Notes: generated by a model from the sequence alone, not told the origin. DNA of 35,708 bases from Atopostipes sp043425375 (GCA_043425375.1 JBHWQC010000054.1:1-35708), one strand, 5' to 3'. Shown: positions 8,094-16,024, counted from the stretch's first letter. Made by a program: numbers and translations.

Positions 8094-8375
8094 ATGATTT
8101 TAGTCGGAATTGAAGTCATTTTACACCTTTACGCCGTTGATTCCTTGAAGGAAAAAAGAAGAATTGTTAAGAGCATCACGGATCATGTCCGCAGTCGCTA
8201 TAAAATAAGTGCAGCAGAAGTGGCTAATTTAGACAGTTTACAACAAGCCACATTAGGGTTTGGTATCGTCTCAAACAGTGTAAAGCAAGCGGAAACCGTC
8301 TTGCAAACTGTGATCAACCACATCGACATACAAACCGAAGTGGAAATTATTAAAATACACTGGATAGAAGCATAA
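8094..8375 (+). CDS. DUF503 (YlxP-like) protein
   Basis: The 93-residue protein matches the DUF503 family: the opening LVGIEVILHLYAVDSLKEKR and the following RYKISAAEV are typical. B. subtilis YlxP, a member, is encoded beside ribosome maturation genes, and a role around RNA or ribosomes is suspected but unproven. The fold is a small alpha/beta ferredoxin-like unit. It starts 15 bases after the macrodomain gene with ACAGGAG upstream, so it is the third gene of that operon; in this genome it is not in the ylxP-rbfA context, which is unusual. Confidence 0.85.
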   Translation: MILVGIEVILHLYAVDSLKEKRRIVKSITDHVRSRYKISAAEVANLDSLQQATLGFGIVSNSVKQAETVLQTVINHIDIQTEVEIIKIHWIEA

Positions 8376-8388
8376 ATAAAAAGCTCGT

Positions 8389-8417
8389 TTGTAAGATCAT
8401 TATTTTTATGCTAAATT
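8389..8417 (+). promoter_or_regulatory. possible promoter of the degV gene
   Basis: TTGTAA (8389-8394) is followed after 17 bases by TAAATT, which is preceded by TGC as in an extended -10. The -10 matches consensus at only 4 of 6 positions. Confidence 0.45.
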
Positions 8418-8456
8418 TTAGACGTTCAAAAAATAGGAATCAAAGGAGAGATGCGA

Positions 8457-9335
8457 ATGATTAAAGTAATTGTTGATTCGGGAGCGGATCAAAATAAATG
8501 GTTTCAAAACCAGTACGATATTGATTTTCTGCCGCTAAGTATCATTGTTGAAAATCAAGCGTATGTGGATAAAAAAGAAATCACCTTAGAAGAATTACAT
8601 GAAGCGATGGCTGCTGGAAAAATGCCTTCGACTTCCCAGCCTTCGCCGGGGCAGGTTCAAGAAGTCTTGGAAAAAAATCGGCAAGAAGGGTACGATGTTA
8701 TTTTTGTGACCATTTGGGAAAAATTATCAGGTACGTACCAAGTAATAAAAAGTGTGGTCGATGAATATAAAGAAGCTTATCCAGACTTTAAAGTAGCGGT
8801 TATTGACAGTAAAAGCGCCTCTATGGCAGGAACACTTATCGCCATCCAAGCAGCTGAAATGATTGAAGCTGGCTATGATTTTGAAGATGTGGTCGAGCAG
8901 GCTGAGTGGAATGCGGAGAATGCACTCATTTATTTAACCGTTGATAATTTGAACTGGCTCGTTCAAGGGGGCCGCTTATCGAAAACCGCTGGCTTTGTAG
9001 GGTCCGCTTTAAATGTAAAACCGATTATCACGGTCAATGACAAAGAATTATACTCAGAGGGTATGGTGCGCGGGAATAAGCGCGTGTATAATCGTTTAGT
9101 GAAGAAAATTAAAGAAGAATCGAAACTTTACGACGATCAACTCATTTTTATCAGCCACGTCGGCGAAGAGAAAAATGCGAAAAGAGTAGAAGAAATCGTA
9201 AAGGAAGAAATACCACAAGCAAAAACAATGATTTTTGAGTTTGGTGCAGTGTTGGCTGCTCATATTGGTCTGGGCGGGGTGGCCATTTCCACAATAAAAG
9301 AGAAACCAGAAACGTATTTTGTTCCAGAATTTTAA
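8457..9335 (+). CDS. DegV family fatty-acid-binding protein
   Basis: DegV/FakB proteins bind a fatty acid and present it to the kinase FakA for phosphorylation, feeding exogenous fatty acids into phospholipid synthesis. The 292-residue protein has the family's start (IKVIVDSGAD), the STSQPSPGQ loop near residue 60, TIWEKLSGTYQ near 85-95, DSKSASMAGT near 118 and the C-terminal SHVGEEKNA and FGAVLAAHIG segments. No fakA is in the window, so fatty-acid specificity and partner are inferred. The ATG at 8457 is preferred: AAAGGAG at 8442-8448 sits too close to the ATG at 8451. Confidence 0.9.
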   Translation: MIKVIVDSGADQNKWFQNQYDIDFLPLSIIVENQAYVDKKEITLEELHEAMAAGKMPSTSQPSPGQVQEVLEKNRQEGYDVIFVTIWEKLSGTYQVIKSVVDEYKEAYPDFKVAVIDSKSASMAGTLIAIQAAEMIEAGYDFEDVVEQAEWNAENALIYLTVDNLNWLVQGGRLSKTAGFVGSALNVKPIITVNDKELYSEGMVRGNKRVYNRLVKKIKEESKLYDDQLIFISHVGEEKNAKRVEEIVKEEIPQAKTMIFEFGAVLAAHIGLGGVAISTIKEKPETYFVPEF

Positions 9336-9370
9336 TGCATTTATTATTTAATATTTTAGTCTATTTTACA

Positions 9371-9416
9371 GAAAGAATCTTTTCTCAACTGGAGGAAAGG
9401 TTCTTTTCTTTTTCAT
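9371..9416 (+). terminator. terminator after degV
   Basis: AAGAATCTTTTCTC (9373-9386) pairs with GAGGAAAGGTTCTT (9392-9405) using two G-U pairs, followed by a T-rich tail. Confidence 0.75.
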
Positions 9417-9436
9417 TCAATGGTCGACCGCATTCA

Positions 9437-9445
9437 TGATATAAT
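9437..9445 (+). promoter_or_regulatory. extended -10 promoter of the phosphoesterase gene
   Basis: TGA-TATAAT forms an extended -10 with a perfect hexamer, 35 bases before the TTG start. No good -35 is visible. Confidence 0.55.
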
Positions 9446-9480
9446 GTGGTTATATTCTTTTGTCAAAGAGGTGACACAAT

Positions 9481-10329
9481 TTGTATGTTTGGCTGATTTT
9501 AGGTTTATTGCTTTTACTAATGATTTATTTATATGTTCAAAATAATTATTTGTCCATTTCTCAGTATACAATTTCGCTGCCTCAGATACACCCCGCATTG
9601 AGAGGCAAGAAAATTGTGTTTTTATCGGATACACATTTTCGCGACAATACGTCACAAACATTCATCGACCGCTTAGTGATTCAAATTGAGGATTTACAAC
9701 CAGATATCATCCTATTTGGTGGGGATATCGTTCATGTGACAGCAAATGAAGCAGTCATTGAACATGTAAAAGATTTTTTCACTCAACTCACAAAGGTAGC
9801 TCCGACTTATGTGGTGTTTGGAAACCATGATATGGGCAGCGCTCGAGTGCAGGAACTTTCGAGTGTTGTGAAACGGGCTGGAGCTAGATTATTAAAGAAT
9901 GAAGCAGAATGGATTTCTTTTAAAGAACCGGGTGCCGGTTTTTGGCTGTTGGGACTGTTTGAACCTGAAAATTCGATTGCCACTAGCAAAGAGGCTCTTT
10001 CTCTCGTTAAGCTGCCTGCAGATAGTAGCAAAGAGCCGAAAGTGTTATTAACCCATTATCCTCATTTTTTTGAAAAATATATCGCCGATAAAGACAAACG
10101 GCCAGACTTAATCTTAGCAGGACACACACATGGCGGACAAGCTATTTTACCTATATTAGGCGGTTTGTTTGCACCCGGACAAGGTATCAATCCTCTCTAT
10201 GATTTTGGGCTATTTATAAGCGAACAGTATCCAAGCAGCCGCCTCATCATTTCGCGGGGTGTAGGTAATTCGACATTTCCACTGCGCATGAATAACCGGC
10301 CAGAAATTGTGTTGATTACCTTAAAATAA
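9481..10329 (+). CDS. membrane-anchored calcineurin-like metallophosphoesterase
   Basis: This 282-residue YkuE/YaeI-type phosphoesterase has one N-terminal membrane helix (about 3-20) and then the catalytic domain. All five metal-binding blocks are present: LSDTHF (Asp50, His52), FGGDIVH (Asp82), FGNHDM (Asn115, His116), THYPHF and GHTHGGQ. Family members hydrolyse phosphodiesters or pyrophosphates such as lipid-linked ones; the substrate here is unknown. It starts with TTG at 9481, six bases after the ribosome site GAGGTG. It appears to be transcribed alone: a terminator precedes it and the PTS genes have their own promoter. Confidence 0.88.
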   Translation: MYVWLILGLLLLLMIYLYVQNNYLSISQYTISLPQIHPALRGKKIVFLSDTHFRDNTSQTFIDRLVIQIEDLQPDIILFGGDIVHVTANEAVIEHVKDFFTQLTKVAPTYVVFGNHDMGSARVQELSSVVKRAGARLLKNEAEWISFKEPGAGFWLLGLFEPENSIATSKEALSLVKLPADSSKEPKVLLTHYPHFFEKYIADKDKRPDLILAGHTHGGQAILPILGGLFAPGQGINPLYDFGLFISEQYPSSRLIISRGVGNSTFPLRMNNRPEIVLITLK

Positions 10330-10380
10330 AGCGGTTAAATAGGTAAAAACACTGCATACAAGAGCGCGTATGAGTATTGC

Positions 10381-10409
10381 TAGACATTAGAAGGTTCTAG
10401 ACGTATAAT
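10381..10409 (+). promoter_or_regulatory. promoter and possible operator of the PTS IIB-IIA operon
   Basis: TAGACA (10381-10386), 17 bases, then TATAAT (10404-10409). Inside the spacer lies the perfect 12-base palindrome TAGAAGGTTCTA (10388-10399), well placed for a repressor to block polymerase. The regulator is not identified. Confidence 0.65.
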
Positions 10410-10484
10410 TAATACAGATAGTACATGGGAACGGTCACATAATTACATGTTTTGAGAATGCGTTAAAATGGGAGGTTGGACTGA

Positions 10485-10805
10485 ATGGCAGATAAAACCA
10501 TTATGTTAATTTGTGCTGCAGGTTTGAGTACATCGCTGTTGGTTTCTAAAATGCAAAAAGCTGCAAAAGAAAAAGGTATAGATGCAGACATTTTCGCCAA
10601 TTCTGCAAACGAAGCGGATGCTGTGTTGGCCAATAAAGAGATTGATGTCATGTTACTTGGACCGCAAGTACGATTTATGAAATCACAATTTGAAAAAAAG
10701 GTGCAAGATAAAGGCATACCAGTGGATATTATTAATATGCAAGATTATGGTATGGTGAATGGTGAGAAAGTCTTGCAAACAGCACTAGATTTAATTGAGG
10801 AGTAA
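10485..10805 (+). CDS. PTS system lactose/cellobiose-type EIIB
   Basis: EIIB passes phosphate from EIIA to the incoming sugar at the EIIC permease. This is a free-standing 106-residue domain of the lactose/chitobiose/cellobiose family: the phosphorylation site is Cys10 in MLICAAGLSTS, followed by MQKAAKEKG and the typical LLGPQVRFM strand near residue 64. It starts with ATG after GGGAGG. The IIA gene follows after 36 bases. No EIIC gene is in the window, so the substrate (cellobiose, chitobiose or another beta-glycoside) cannot be stated. Confidence 0.92.
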   Translation: MADKTIMLICAAGLSTSLLVSKMQKAAKEKGIDADIFANSANEADAVLANKEIDVMLLGPQVRFMKSQFEKKVQDKGIPVDIINMQDYGMVNGEKVLQTALDLIEE

Positions 10806-10841
10806 CGAAAAGAATAATATATAAGAAAAAGGGGATTGTAT

Positions 10842-11186
10842 ATGGCGGAGCAACAAGGTCAAATCTTAGAAACAGTAATGGGCATGATTATGCATGGTGG
10901 AGACGCAAAAAGCAGTGCGCTTGAAGCTATTCAAGCGGCGAAAAGTGGAGATTTCCAGGGTGCGGAAGATAAGATAAAAGATACGGAAGAAGCTTTAGTG
11001 AAAGCACAAAAATACCATTCTAAATTACTGACAAAAGAAGCCAGTGAGGATACTGTCGAATTATCCTTACTTATGATACATGGTCAAGATCATTTAATGA
11101 ATGCCATCACCACTAAAGATTTGGCCATCGAAATAATTGATGTGTACCGTAAATTAGATGGCCAAGATATATCAGCTGATGAATAA
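10842..11186 (+). CDS. PTS system lactose/cellobiose-type EIIA
   Basis: EIIA accepts phosphate from HPr and hands it to EIIB. The 114-residue helical protein has the family's MIHGQDHLM block with the phosphorylated His80 and metal-coordinating Asp83, and an IIMHGGDAKS-like segment early on, all as in trimeric EIIA-Lac. I start at the ATG at 10842, seven bases after AAAAGGGG; the TTG at 10836 is too close to it. It is co-transcribed with the EIIB gene and ends just before a terminator. As with the IIB gene, no permease is adjacent. Confidence 0.92.
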   Translation: MAEQQGQILETVMGMIMHGGDAKSSALEAIQAAKSGDFQGAEDKIKDTEEALVKAQKYHSKLLTKEASEDTVELSLLMIHGQDHLMNAITTKDLAIEIIDVYRKLDGQDISADE

Positions 11187-11210
11187 TTAAAGGACAGATT
11201 AAGGCCTATT

Positions 11211-11252
11211 AAAAAGAGACGATTCCCTTAAATTCAAGGACCGTCTCTTTTT
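11211..11252. terminator. terminator after the PTS operon
   Basis: AAAAAGAGACGATTCC and GGACCGTCTCTTTTT form a long stem with one mismatch and a loop of about ten bases. A and T tracts on both sides mean it can also end the leftward lmo0937-like transcript. Confidence 0.85.
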
Positions 11253-11263
11253 GATTTGTTCAG

Positions 11264-11295
11264 CTACCTTCTTCGTCTACCTTCTTCGTCTACCT
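11264..11295. repeat. 13-base tandem repeat at the 3' end of the lmo0937-like gene
   Basis: CTACCTTCTTCGT occurs at 11264-11276 and again at 11277-11289, followed by a partial third copy (CTACCT). The stop codon of the peptide gene lies at the junction of the two full copies. Confidence 0.9.
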
Positions 11296-11423
11296 GAAAT
11301 CATATTGAAGATGAATACAATTAAAGCGATGACTAGTAAAATATTAATAAGTGCGCCACCGATTTCAAAGACTAAACCGAGCACCCAAAATAATAGCAAC
11401 AAGCCTATAATTGTCCATAACAT
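11277..11423 (-). CDS. lmo0937 family mini membrane protein
   Basis: This 48-residue peptide starts MLWTIIGLLLLFWVLG, has a second hydrophobic stretch (about 23-40), and ends in GRRRR. That is the pattern of the lmo0937 family, small two-helix membrane proteins of unknown function found in Listeria and other Firmicutes. AAGGAGAG lies nine bases before the ATG. Its stop codon falls inside a 13-base tandem duplication (11264-11289), so the stretch just past the stop repeats the coding of the basic C-terminus. Family recognition is from the sequence pattern only. Confidence 0.75.
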   Translation of the reverse strand: MLWTIIGLLLLFWVLGLVFEIGGALINILLVIALIVFIFNMISGRRRR

Positions 11424-11550
11424 CTTTACCACTCTCCTTCATCTGATTATTTCAAGAATACCAAATCAAGATTTATTAAAAAAGGGATAAGGCTTGAAGT
11501 GGAGAATGGAACAAGTTAAACACTCCATCGAGCGGAAAAGCAGAAAGAAA

Positions 11551-11583
11551 AACGAATGCCTTAAGCGATTTAAGACATTCGTT
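11551..11583 (-). terminator. terminator after pepS
   Basis: AACGAATGCCTTAA and TTAAGACATTCGTT pair around a short loop, with one C-A mismatch. On the minus strand the stem is followed by TTTTTCTTTC, as expected for a terminator of the leftward pepS gene. Confidence 0.75.
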
Positions 11584-11601
11584 GATTTATATCCTTTATT
11601 G

Positions 11602-12840
11602 TTAAGCCCAAGTGCCATTTCTAAATACGGGTACAGTCGAACCGTCTTCTTTAATCCCATCAATATCCATTTGGTCGGAACCAATCATAAAGTCAACGTG
11701 CGTATTGGATTCATTTAAACCAGCCGCCGTTAATTCTTCCCGAGACATTTCCGTACCGCCGACCAGACTGAAGGCATACGCTGAACCGAGAGCTAAGTGG
11801 TTTGAAGCATTTTCATCAAACAGCGTATTAAAGAAAGTCAGGCCAGATTGTGAAATCGGAGATTCATCCGGCACAAGCGCTACTTCTCCTAAACGAGACG
11901 CGCCTTCATCTTGCTCGATTAATTTCTTCAACACATCTTCGCCTTTTTCAGCAGAAACTTCCATGACTTTTCCATCTTTGAAATGGAACTCCATGCCTTC
12001 GATAATCGAACCAGCATAGCTGAGTGGTTTAGTGGATACTACTACACCATCTACACGATTTGCATCTGGTGCAGAGAAGACTTCTTCCGTCGGCATATTG
12101 GCGACAAAAAGCTCGCCACGGGAGTTAGTAGAGCCGGCGCCTTCAAAGCGATGGTTTTTTGGCAAGCCGACTACTAAGTCTGTGCCTGGACCTTTAAAAT
12201 GGAGAGCAGAGAATGACTCATTATTTAATTCATCCGCTTTCGTTTGTAAGGTATCCACTTTATCTGTCCAGTAGGCAATTGGGTCGTCTTCATATAAATG
12301 AACGGCATTAAAAATCGCATCCCATAAAGCATCAACTTGTTCTTCCGTTGATTTTAAATCAGGGAAGACTTTCTTCGCCCATTCTTCACCGGCAGCGGCA
12401 GCCACTAACCAGCTGATTTGATTCGATTGCGTAGCATCCATCATTGGACGCATAACTGCTCCGCGTGCTTTTGTCGTTTCTGCGATTTTTTCTGGATCAA
12501 TACCAGCAAATGCATCCGGGTCAGAGGAGCGGACGCTAATACGGCTTGCGCCTTCTTCAAGGATATAATTCATTTCTTCAATTTTGTATTTTGGCACATC
12601 TTTTAGTGTTTCAAGGTCTTGATTTTCAAAAGATTGACGACTCAATTCGTCATCTGCCCAATTGACAATGACTTTTTTTGCTCCACGGTCGTAAGCCGCT
12701 TGTGAAATAAGACGCGCAAGTGGCGCCTGATCCACATCAATCGATAACACAACAGTATGTCCTTTTGAAACATTTATTCCAGTTGCCACTAATAGTTCAG
12801 CATATTTCTTTAAGTTTTCTTCAAAATTCGGTAACACCAT
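11602..12840 (-). CDS. pepS: aminopeptidase PepS/AmpS (M29 family)
   Basis: A cytoplasmic metallo-aminopeptidase of family M29, which trims N-terminal residues from peptides and complements PepV in using peptide nitrogen. The 412-residue length is normal. Family hallmarks are visible: ANMPTEEVFSAPD in the middle, GEVALVPDESPIS near residue 320, NASNHLALGSAY near 345 and SNTHVDFMIGS near 380, supplying the Glu, His and Asp metal ligands. TGGAGG lies before the ATG, with TATACT reading leftward about 15 bases upstream. It has its own terminator downstream, so it is probably monocistronic, although the flavodoxin gene lies only about 60 bases upstream. Confidence 0.94.
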   Translation of the reverse strand: MVLPNFEENLKKYAELLVATGINVSKGHTVVLSIDVDQAPLARLISQAAYDRGAKKVIVNWADDELSRQSFENQDLETLKDVPKYKIEEMNYILEEGASRISVRSSDPDAFAGIDPEKIAETTKARGAVMRPMMDATQSNQISWLVAAAAGEEWAKKVFPDLKSTEEQVDALWDAIFNAVHLYEDDPIAYWTDKVDTLQTKADELNNESFSALHFKGPGTDLVVGLPKNHRFEGAGSTNSRGELFVANMPTEEVFSAPDANRVDGVVVSTKPLSYAGSIIEGMEFHFKDGKVMEVSAEKGEDVLKKLIEQDEGASRLGEVALVPDESPISQSGLTFFNTLFDENASNHLALGSAYAFSLVGGTEMSREELTAAGLNESNTHVDFMIGSDQMDIDGIKEDGSTVPVFRNGTWA

Positions 12841-12902
12841 TTCTTTTCCTCCAGTTAGTATAAAAGTAATACATTTATTCTAGTAGATATACATGCAAGA
12901 AT

Positions 12903-13355
12903 CTACTTCTTTTGACTGTTCATTAATTCTTTTGCAAAATTCTTTAATACTTCTGTTGCTTCCTCATCGGGATCTAAATTATACTTGACACCATCCGCGC
13001 CTTTTTTAGCACCTGTTAATTCAAACTGTTCTTCAAAATCATCCACACAGAGACAGAACTTACCGACATAAAAAGTGTCCCCCGAGCCAAAAACGCCATA
13101 CGTTTTATCGGTTAAATCCACATCTTCCAATTCCTCATAAAAGTCGACGATTTCATCGGGTAAATCGGCATCCGTTCCGTAAGTATAAGTTCCAACCACA
13201 CAAATATCTACCTCTTCAAAATCAAAAGGATCGGCATCATAGCTTTCCATCACTTCAACTTCTGCGCCTAATTCCGTAAACATTTCTTCGAGAATATGCG
13301 CGCCCATGCGTGTATTGCCGGTTAAACTGGCGTAAACAATCATCACTCGAGTCAT
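12903..13355 (-). CDS. flavodoxin
   Basis: A 150-residue FMN-binding electron carrier. The phosphate loop YASLTGNTR (8-16) binds FMN, and the GTYTYGTDADLP and FGSGDTFY segments supply the two loops that cover the flavin ring. I use the ATG at 13355: AGAGGATG is upstream at a good distance, while the longer open frame begins inside the MFS gene and has no ribosome site. It lies 52 bases downstream of the MFS transporter gene, so the two may be one operon. The flavodoxin could serve Fe-S or nucleotide metabolism, but the partner is not shown. Confidence 0.92.
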   Translation of the reverse strand: MTRVMIVYASLTGNTRMGAHILEEMFTELGAEVEVMESYDADPFDFEEVDICVVGTYTYGTDADLPDEIVDFYEELEDVDLTDKTYGVFGSGDTFYVGKFCLCVDDFEEQFELTGAKKGADGVKYNLDPDEEATEVLKNFAKELMNSQKK

Positions 13356-13407
13356 TTGTATCATCCTCTCTTTATCTAACTGTAGTATATCAAAAATATA
13401 AAAAATT

Positions 13408-14637
13408 TCAGGAAACTTTTTGGTTGTCAAAGGAACGTTTTGCAAGAATCATCAAGAAAATATTGACCACATTAAAAACTAAACCTAAGGCAAAAGCCGC
13501 TACATAAGTGCCTGTAAAATCATAAATATAACCTGTCAGTGAAACACCAATAGCCCCTCCAGCTGTGGCTAAGAAATTGACCACCGAGTAAACTCGCGTC
13601 CCCGCCATAGGGCCGAAAAATTTCTGCGACAAGATCGGCATAGCGACGCCTCCAATAGAAAATGATGCGCCAAAAAAGAAACTACCTATAAGCAAAGGGA
13701 TGGGAGCAGTCCAGAAAATAATCACTAACAAAGATAGAAAAGAGAGCGTCATCATCAGCACAGATGTTTTGACCGTTCCAATCCGATCACTTAAAACCCC
13801 AAAAATCATTTTCCACACTAAATTTCCGACCATTGCACCTGAAAGCATAAGGCTGCCGGTTTCCACACTAAGGCCCAAGCTTTCCCCATATCCAGGAAAA
13901 TGGGCATTCATAAACACAAGCAGAGTGTTTGTGAATGCAATAATCATAAGGGCAACAAAGATAAAATTTGTAAAAGAGAGGTTTCCTGCTTCTACCTGAT
14001 GCTTCTCTTTTTGCTCACGTGAAGAGTTGTGTCCATAAGGCAGCCGCCCTTCATCTTTAGGATCTAATTCAAAAGGGAAGAGCAGAATGGGCAGCATCAA
14101 AAGTAAGATGAATAAGCCGTTCACCAAGAAAGCAAAACGCCAGCCATTATTTTCAATAAGGAGTGTAAATAGAGGCGCAGCAATTGCGCCAACTATACCA
14201 CTTGCGCCAGCCGCTAAACCGATGGCTAACCCATTTTTCTCTTTAAACCAAAAATTTAAAATCATTGACATCGGCACATAAGAAAAATAAGCCGAGCCTA
14301 TTCCACGAATAATACCCGCTGTGTATAGTAAAAAAAGATTCGTTGCAAAACTGACTAAAAAGGTGCCTAAAACGGCCAAGACAGTTCCCAGAAAAATCAT
14401 CTTTTTCAAACCCAATTTTTCCGAAACCTTTGGTATGGTCAAAGAGGCAAAAGCCATCGCTAAGGAAGTGAATGTTCCGTGAAGAGAGACAGAACCAAGC
14501 AATAGGTCTAAATCCCTGGCAATTGGCGTGTAATAAACACCTGTTAAATTCATTACTAACCCTATAGAAGCACCCACCATTAACGACGTGACCAGGAGGA
14601 TGACCCAGGGTTTGTGTCTATCCATTATCTTTTTCAA
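13408..14637 (-). CDS. MFS transporter, OxlT/monocarboxylate-like
   Basis: A complete 12-helix major facilitator of 409 residues. The N-terminal half has GLVMNLTGVYYTPIARDL and PKVSEKLGLKK (the loop 2-3 motif A region); the C-terminal half repeats it as LSDRIGTVKTS. The overall pattern resembles the oxalate/formate and monocarboxylate branch, but the substrate is not known. I use the TTG at 14637, which has GGGTG eight bases upstream; the ATG at 14625 has none. The TTG overlaps the stop codon of the broken upstream paralogue (TATTGA), a translational-coupling arrangement that supports this start. Confidence 0.88.
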   Translation of the reverse strand: MKKIMDRHKPWVILLVTSLMVGASIGLVMNLTGVYYTPIARDLDLLLGSVSLHGTFTSLAMAFASLTIPKVSEKLGLKKMIFLGTVLAVLGTFLVSFATNLFLLYTAGIIRGIGSAYFSYVPMSMILNFWFKEKNGLAIGLAAGASGIVGAIAAPLFTLLIENNGWRFAFLVNGLFILLLMLPILLFPFELDPKDEGRLPYGHNSSREQKEKHQVEAGNLSFTNFIFVALMIIAFTNTLLVFMNAHFPGYGESLGLSVETGSLMLSGAMVGNLVWKMIFGVLSDRIGTVKTSVLMMTLSFLSLLVIIFWTAPIPLLIGSFFFGASFSIGGVAMPILSQKFFGPMAGTRVYSVVNFLATAGGAIGVSLTGYIYDFTGTYVAAFALGLVFNVVNIFLMILAKRSFDNQKVS

Positions 14638-15001
14638 TAGCTATTCACCCTTTCATTTTCTTTTTTCGCATAGTTTTGTGCAAGGACAAGAACGAGCCCA
14701 TTTAAGGCAAGTAAGCCGAGCGCGATGACAAAAGCTTAAATATAAGAGCCAGTAGAATCAAAAATCAACCCGGTTGCGCCTACTCCGTTAACTGGGGGAT
14801 GGTTAAAGCAGCAAAGGCGGTCGCAAAAGATTTAAAGGTTGTATACAATGAAATAGCACCGCGCGCAATGCCTAAATCACGCTCCATCGGGGCATAAAAT
14901 ACGCCATTTCCATTGGTCAAAAGGCCTAATGAGGACCCCATCATCATGGCGACAAACAATAAAATGAACCAATGTTTTCTTGTATAATCGGGGTTTTTCA
15001 T
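14634..15001 (-). pseudogene. deletion remnant of a paralogous MFS transporter
   Basis: The first 73 codons (MKNPDYTRKHW to PQLTE) align position for position with the intact MFS next door, then meet a stop at 14780-14782. From about 14778 downward, in a shifted frame, the sequence encodes GVGATGLIFDSTGSYI, a TAA, then AFVIALGLLALNGLVLVLAQ and a basic tail, which match the last 46 residues of the intact protein. About 280 codons are therefore missing from the middle, with a frame shift and one more stop. The ribosome site (AAGGAG) and start are intact, so the short N-terminal peptide of two helices may still be made. Its lost stop overlaps the TTG of the intact copy. Confidence 0.85.
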
Positions 15002-15134
15002 TGTACTTTCTCCTTATGTAAAAAATTAACTTTATCATAACGAGAAAGCGATTTAAAATCCACTTTTCTGTAGGAAGCCAAAGAATTCATTCAAGAAACG
15101 GAATAATTGAAGAAAGCTATTTTCCGTAAAACGG

Positions 15135-15163
15135 TCGATATCTTTCTTTTTTTAGGCTATAAT
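15135..15163 (+). promoter_or_regulatory. promoter of map
   Basis: TCGATA (15135-15140), 17 bases, then a perfect TATAAT (15158-15163), 36 bases before the map start codon. Confidence 0.6.
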
Positions 15164-15198
15164 TATAGAGATCTATTTTCAAAGGAGACTGGTAGACA

Positions 15199-15951
15199 TT
15201 GATTACGAGAAAATCAAGAAGAGAAATTGATGCAATGAAAGAATCTGGTGCTTTGCTTGCATCGATTCATGAACAATTAAGAGAGTTTATCAAACCAGGA
15301 ATCACGGGACATGACATCGACCAATTTGTAGAAAAGATCATTGATGAAAACGGGGCGGTTGCTGCGCAAATTGGTTACCAGGGGTACGAATATGCCACTT
15401 GTATCAGTATTAACGACGAAATCTGCCACGGCTTTCCAACCGATCAAGTCTTAAAAGATAATGATTTAGTGAAAGTCGATATGGTCATTGACCTAGATGG
15501 TGCTTTTTCGGACTCGTGCTGGGCCTATGTAGTCGGCGAAGCATCAGAAGAAGTCACGGATTTAATGGATGTGACTTTAGAAGCTCTCTACAAAGGTATT
15601 GAAGCAGCACAAGTGGGCAACCGCATTGGCGACATTGGGGCAGCGATTCAAAACTTTGTCGAGCCGAAAGGATATTCGGTTGTGCGAGAATTTGTAGGGC
15701 ATGGAATTGGGCCAACGATGCATGAAGCGCCAAGTGTGCCTCATTATGGCGAAGCTGGGAAAGGGAAACGTCTGAAAGAAGGCATGACGCTGACTATTGA
15801 ACCGATGATTAACACGGGCACGTGGAAATCGAAAATGGACGACAATGGCTGGACCGCCCGTACAGAAGATGGCGGCCTCAGTTGCCAGTATGAACATACC
15901 ATTGCCATTACTAAAGATGGACCAGAAATTTTAACGATGCAAAAGGATTAA
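15199..15951 (+). CDS. map: methionine aminopeptidase, type I
   Basis: Removes the initiator methionine from new proteins at the ribosome. The 250-residue protein has the five metal ligands of the pita-bread fold: Asp94 (KVDMVID), Asp105 (FSDSCW), His168 (GHGIG), Glu201 (TIEPMI) and Glu232 (YEHT), and the substrate histidine His77 in EICHGFP. The start is TTG at 15199, with AAAGGAG 11 bases upstream. Here the gene stands alone rather than in the ribosomal-protein/adk cluster found in many Firmicutes, so it may be an additional copy. It ends with a clear terminator. Confidence 0.95.
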   Translation: MITRKSRREIDAMKESGALLASIHEQLREFIKPGITGHDIDQFVEKIIDENGAVAAQIGYQGYEYATCISINDEICHGFPTDQVLKDNDLVKVDMVIDLDGAFSDSCWAYVVGEASEEVTDLMDVTLEALYKGIEAAQVGNRIGDIGAAIQNFVEPKGYSVVREFVGHGIGPTMHEAPSVPHYGEAGKGKRLKEGMTLTIEPMINTGTWKSKMDDNGWTARTEDGGLSCQYEHTIAITKDGPEILTMQKD

Positions 15952-15957
15952 ACAGAA

Positions 15958-15996
15958 TAAAAGATCAACCTGCAAAAATAGGGTTGATCTTTTTTA
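15958..15996 (+). terminator. terminator after map
   Basis: AAGATCAACC (15961-15970) and GGTTGATCTT (15982-15991) pair perfectly, followed by TTTTT. Confidence 0.9.
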
Positions 15997-16024
15997 TATT
16001 GGTCAAAGAGTTCAGAGATAAAGG

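Noticed and set aside
11494..11718. Small + strand open frame across the pepS terminator.
   Set aside because: It covers the terminator hairpin and the 3' end of pepS in antisense, with no convincing start.
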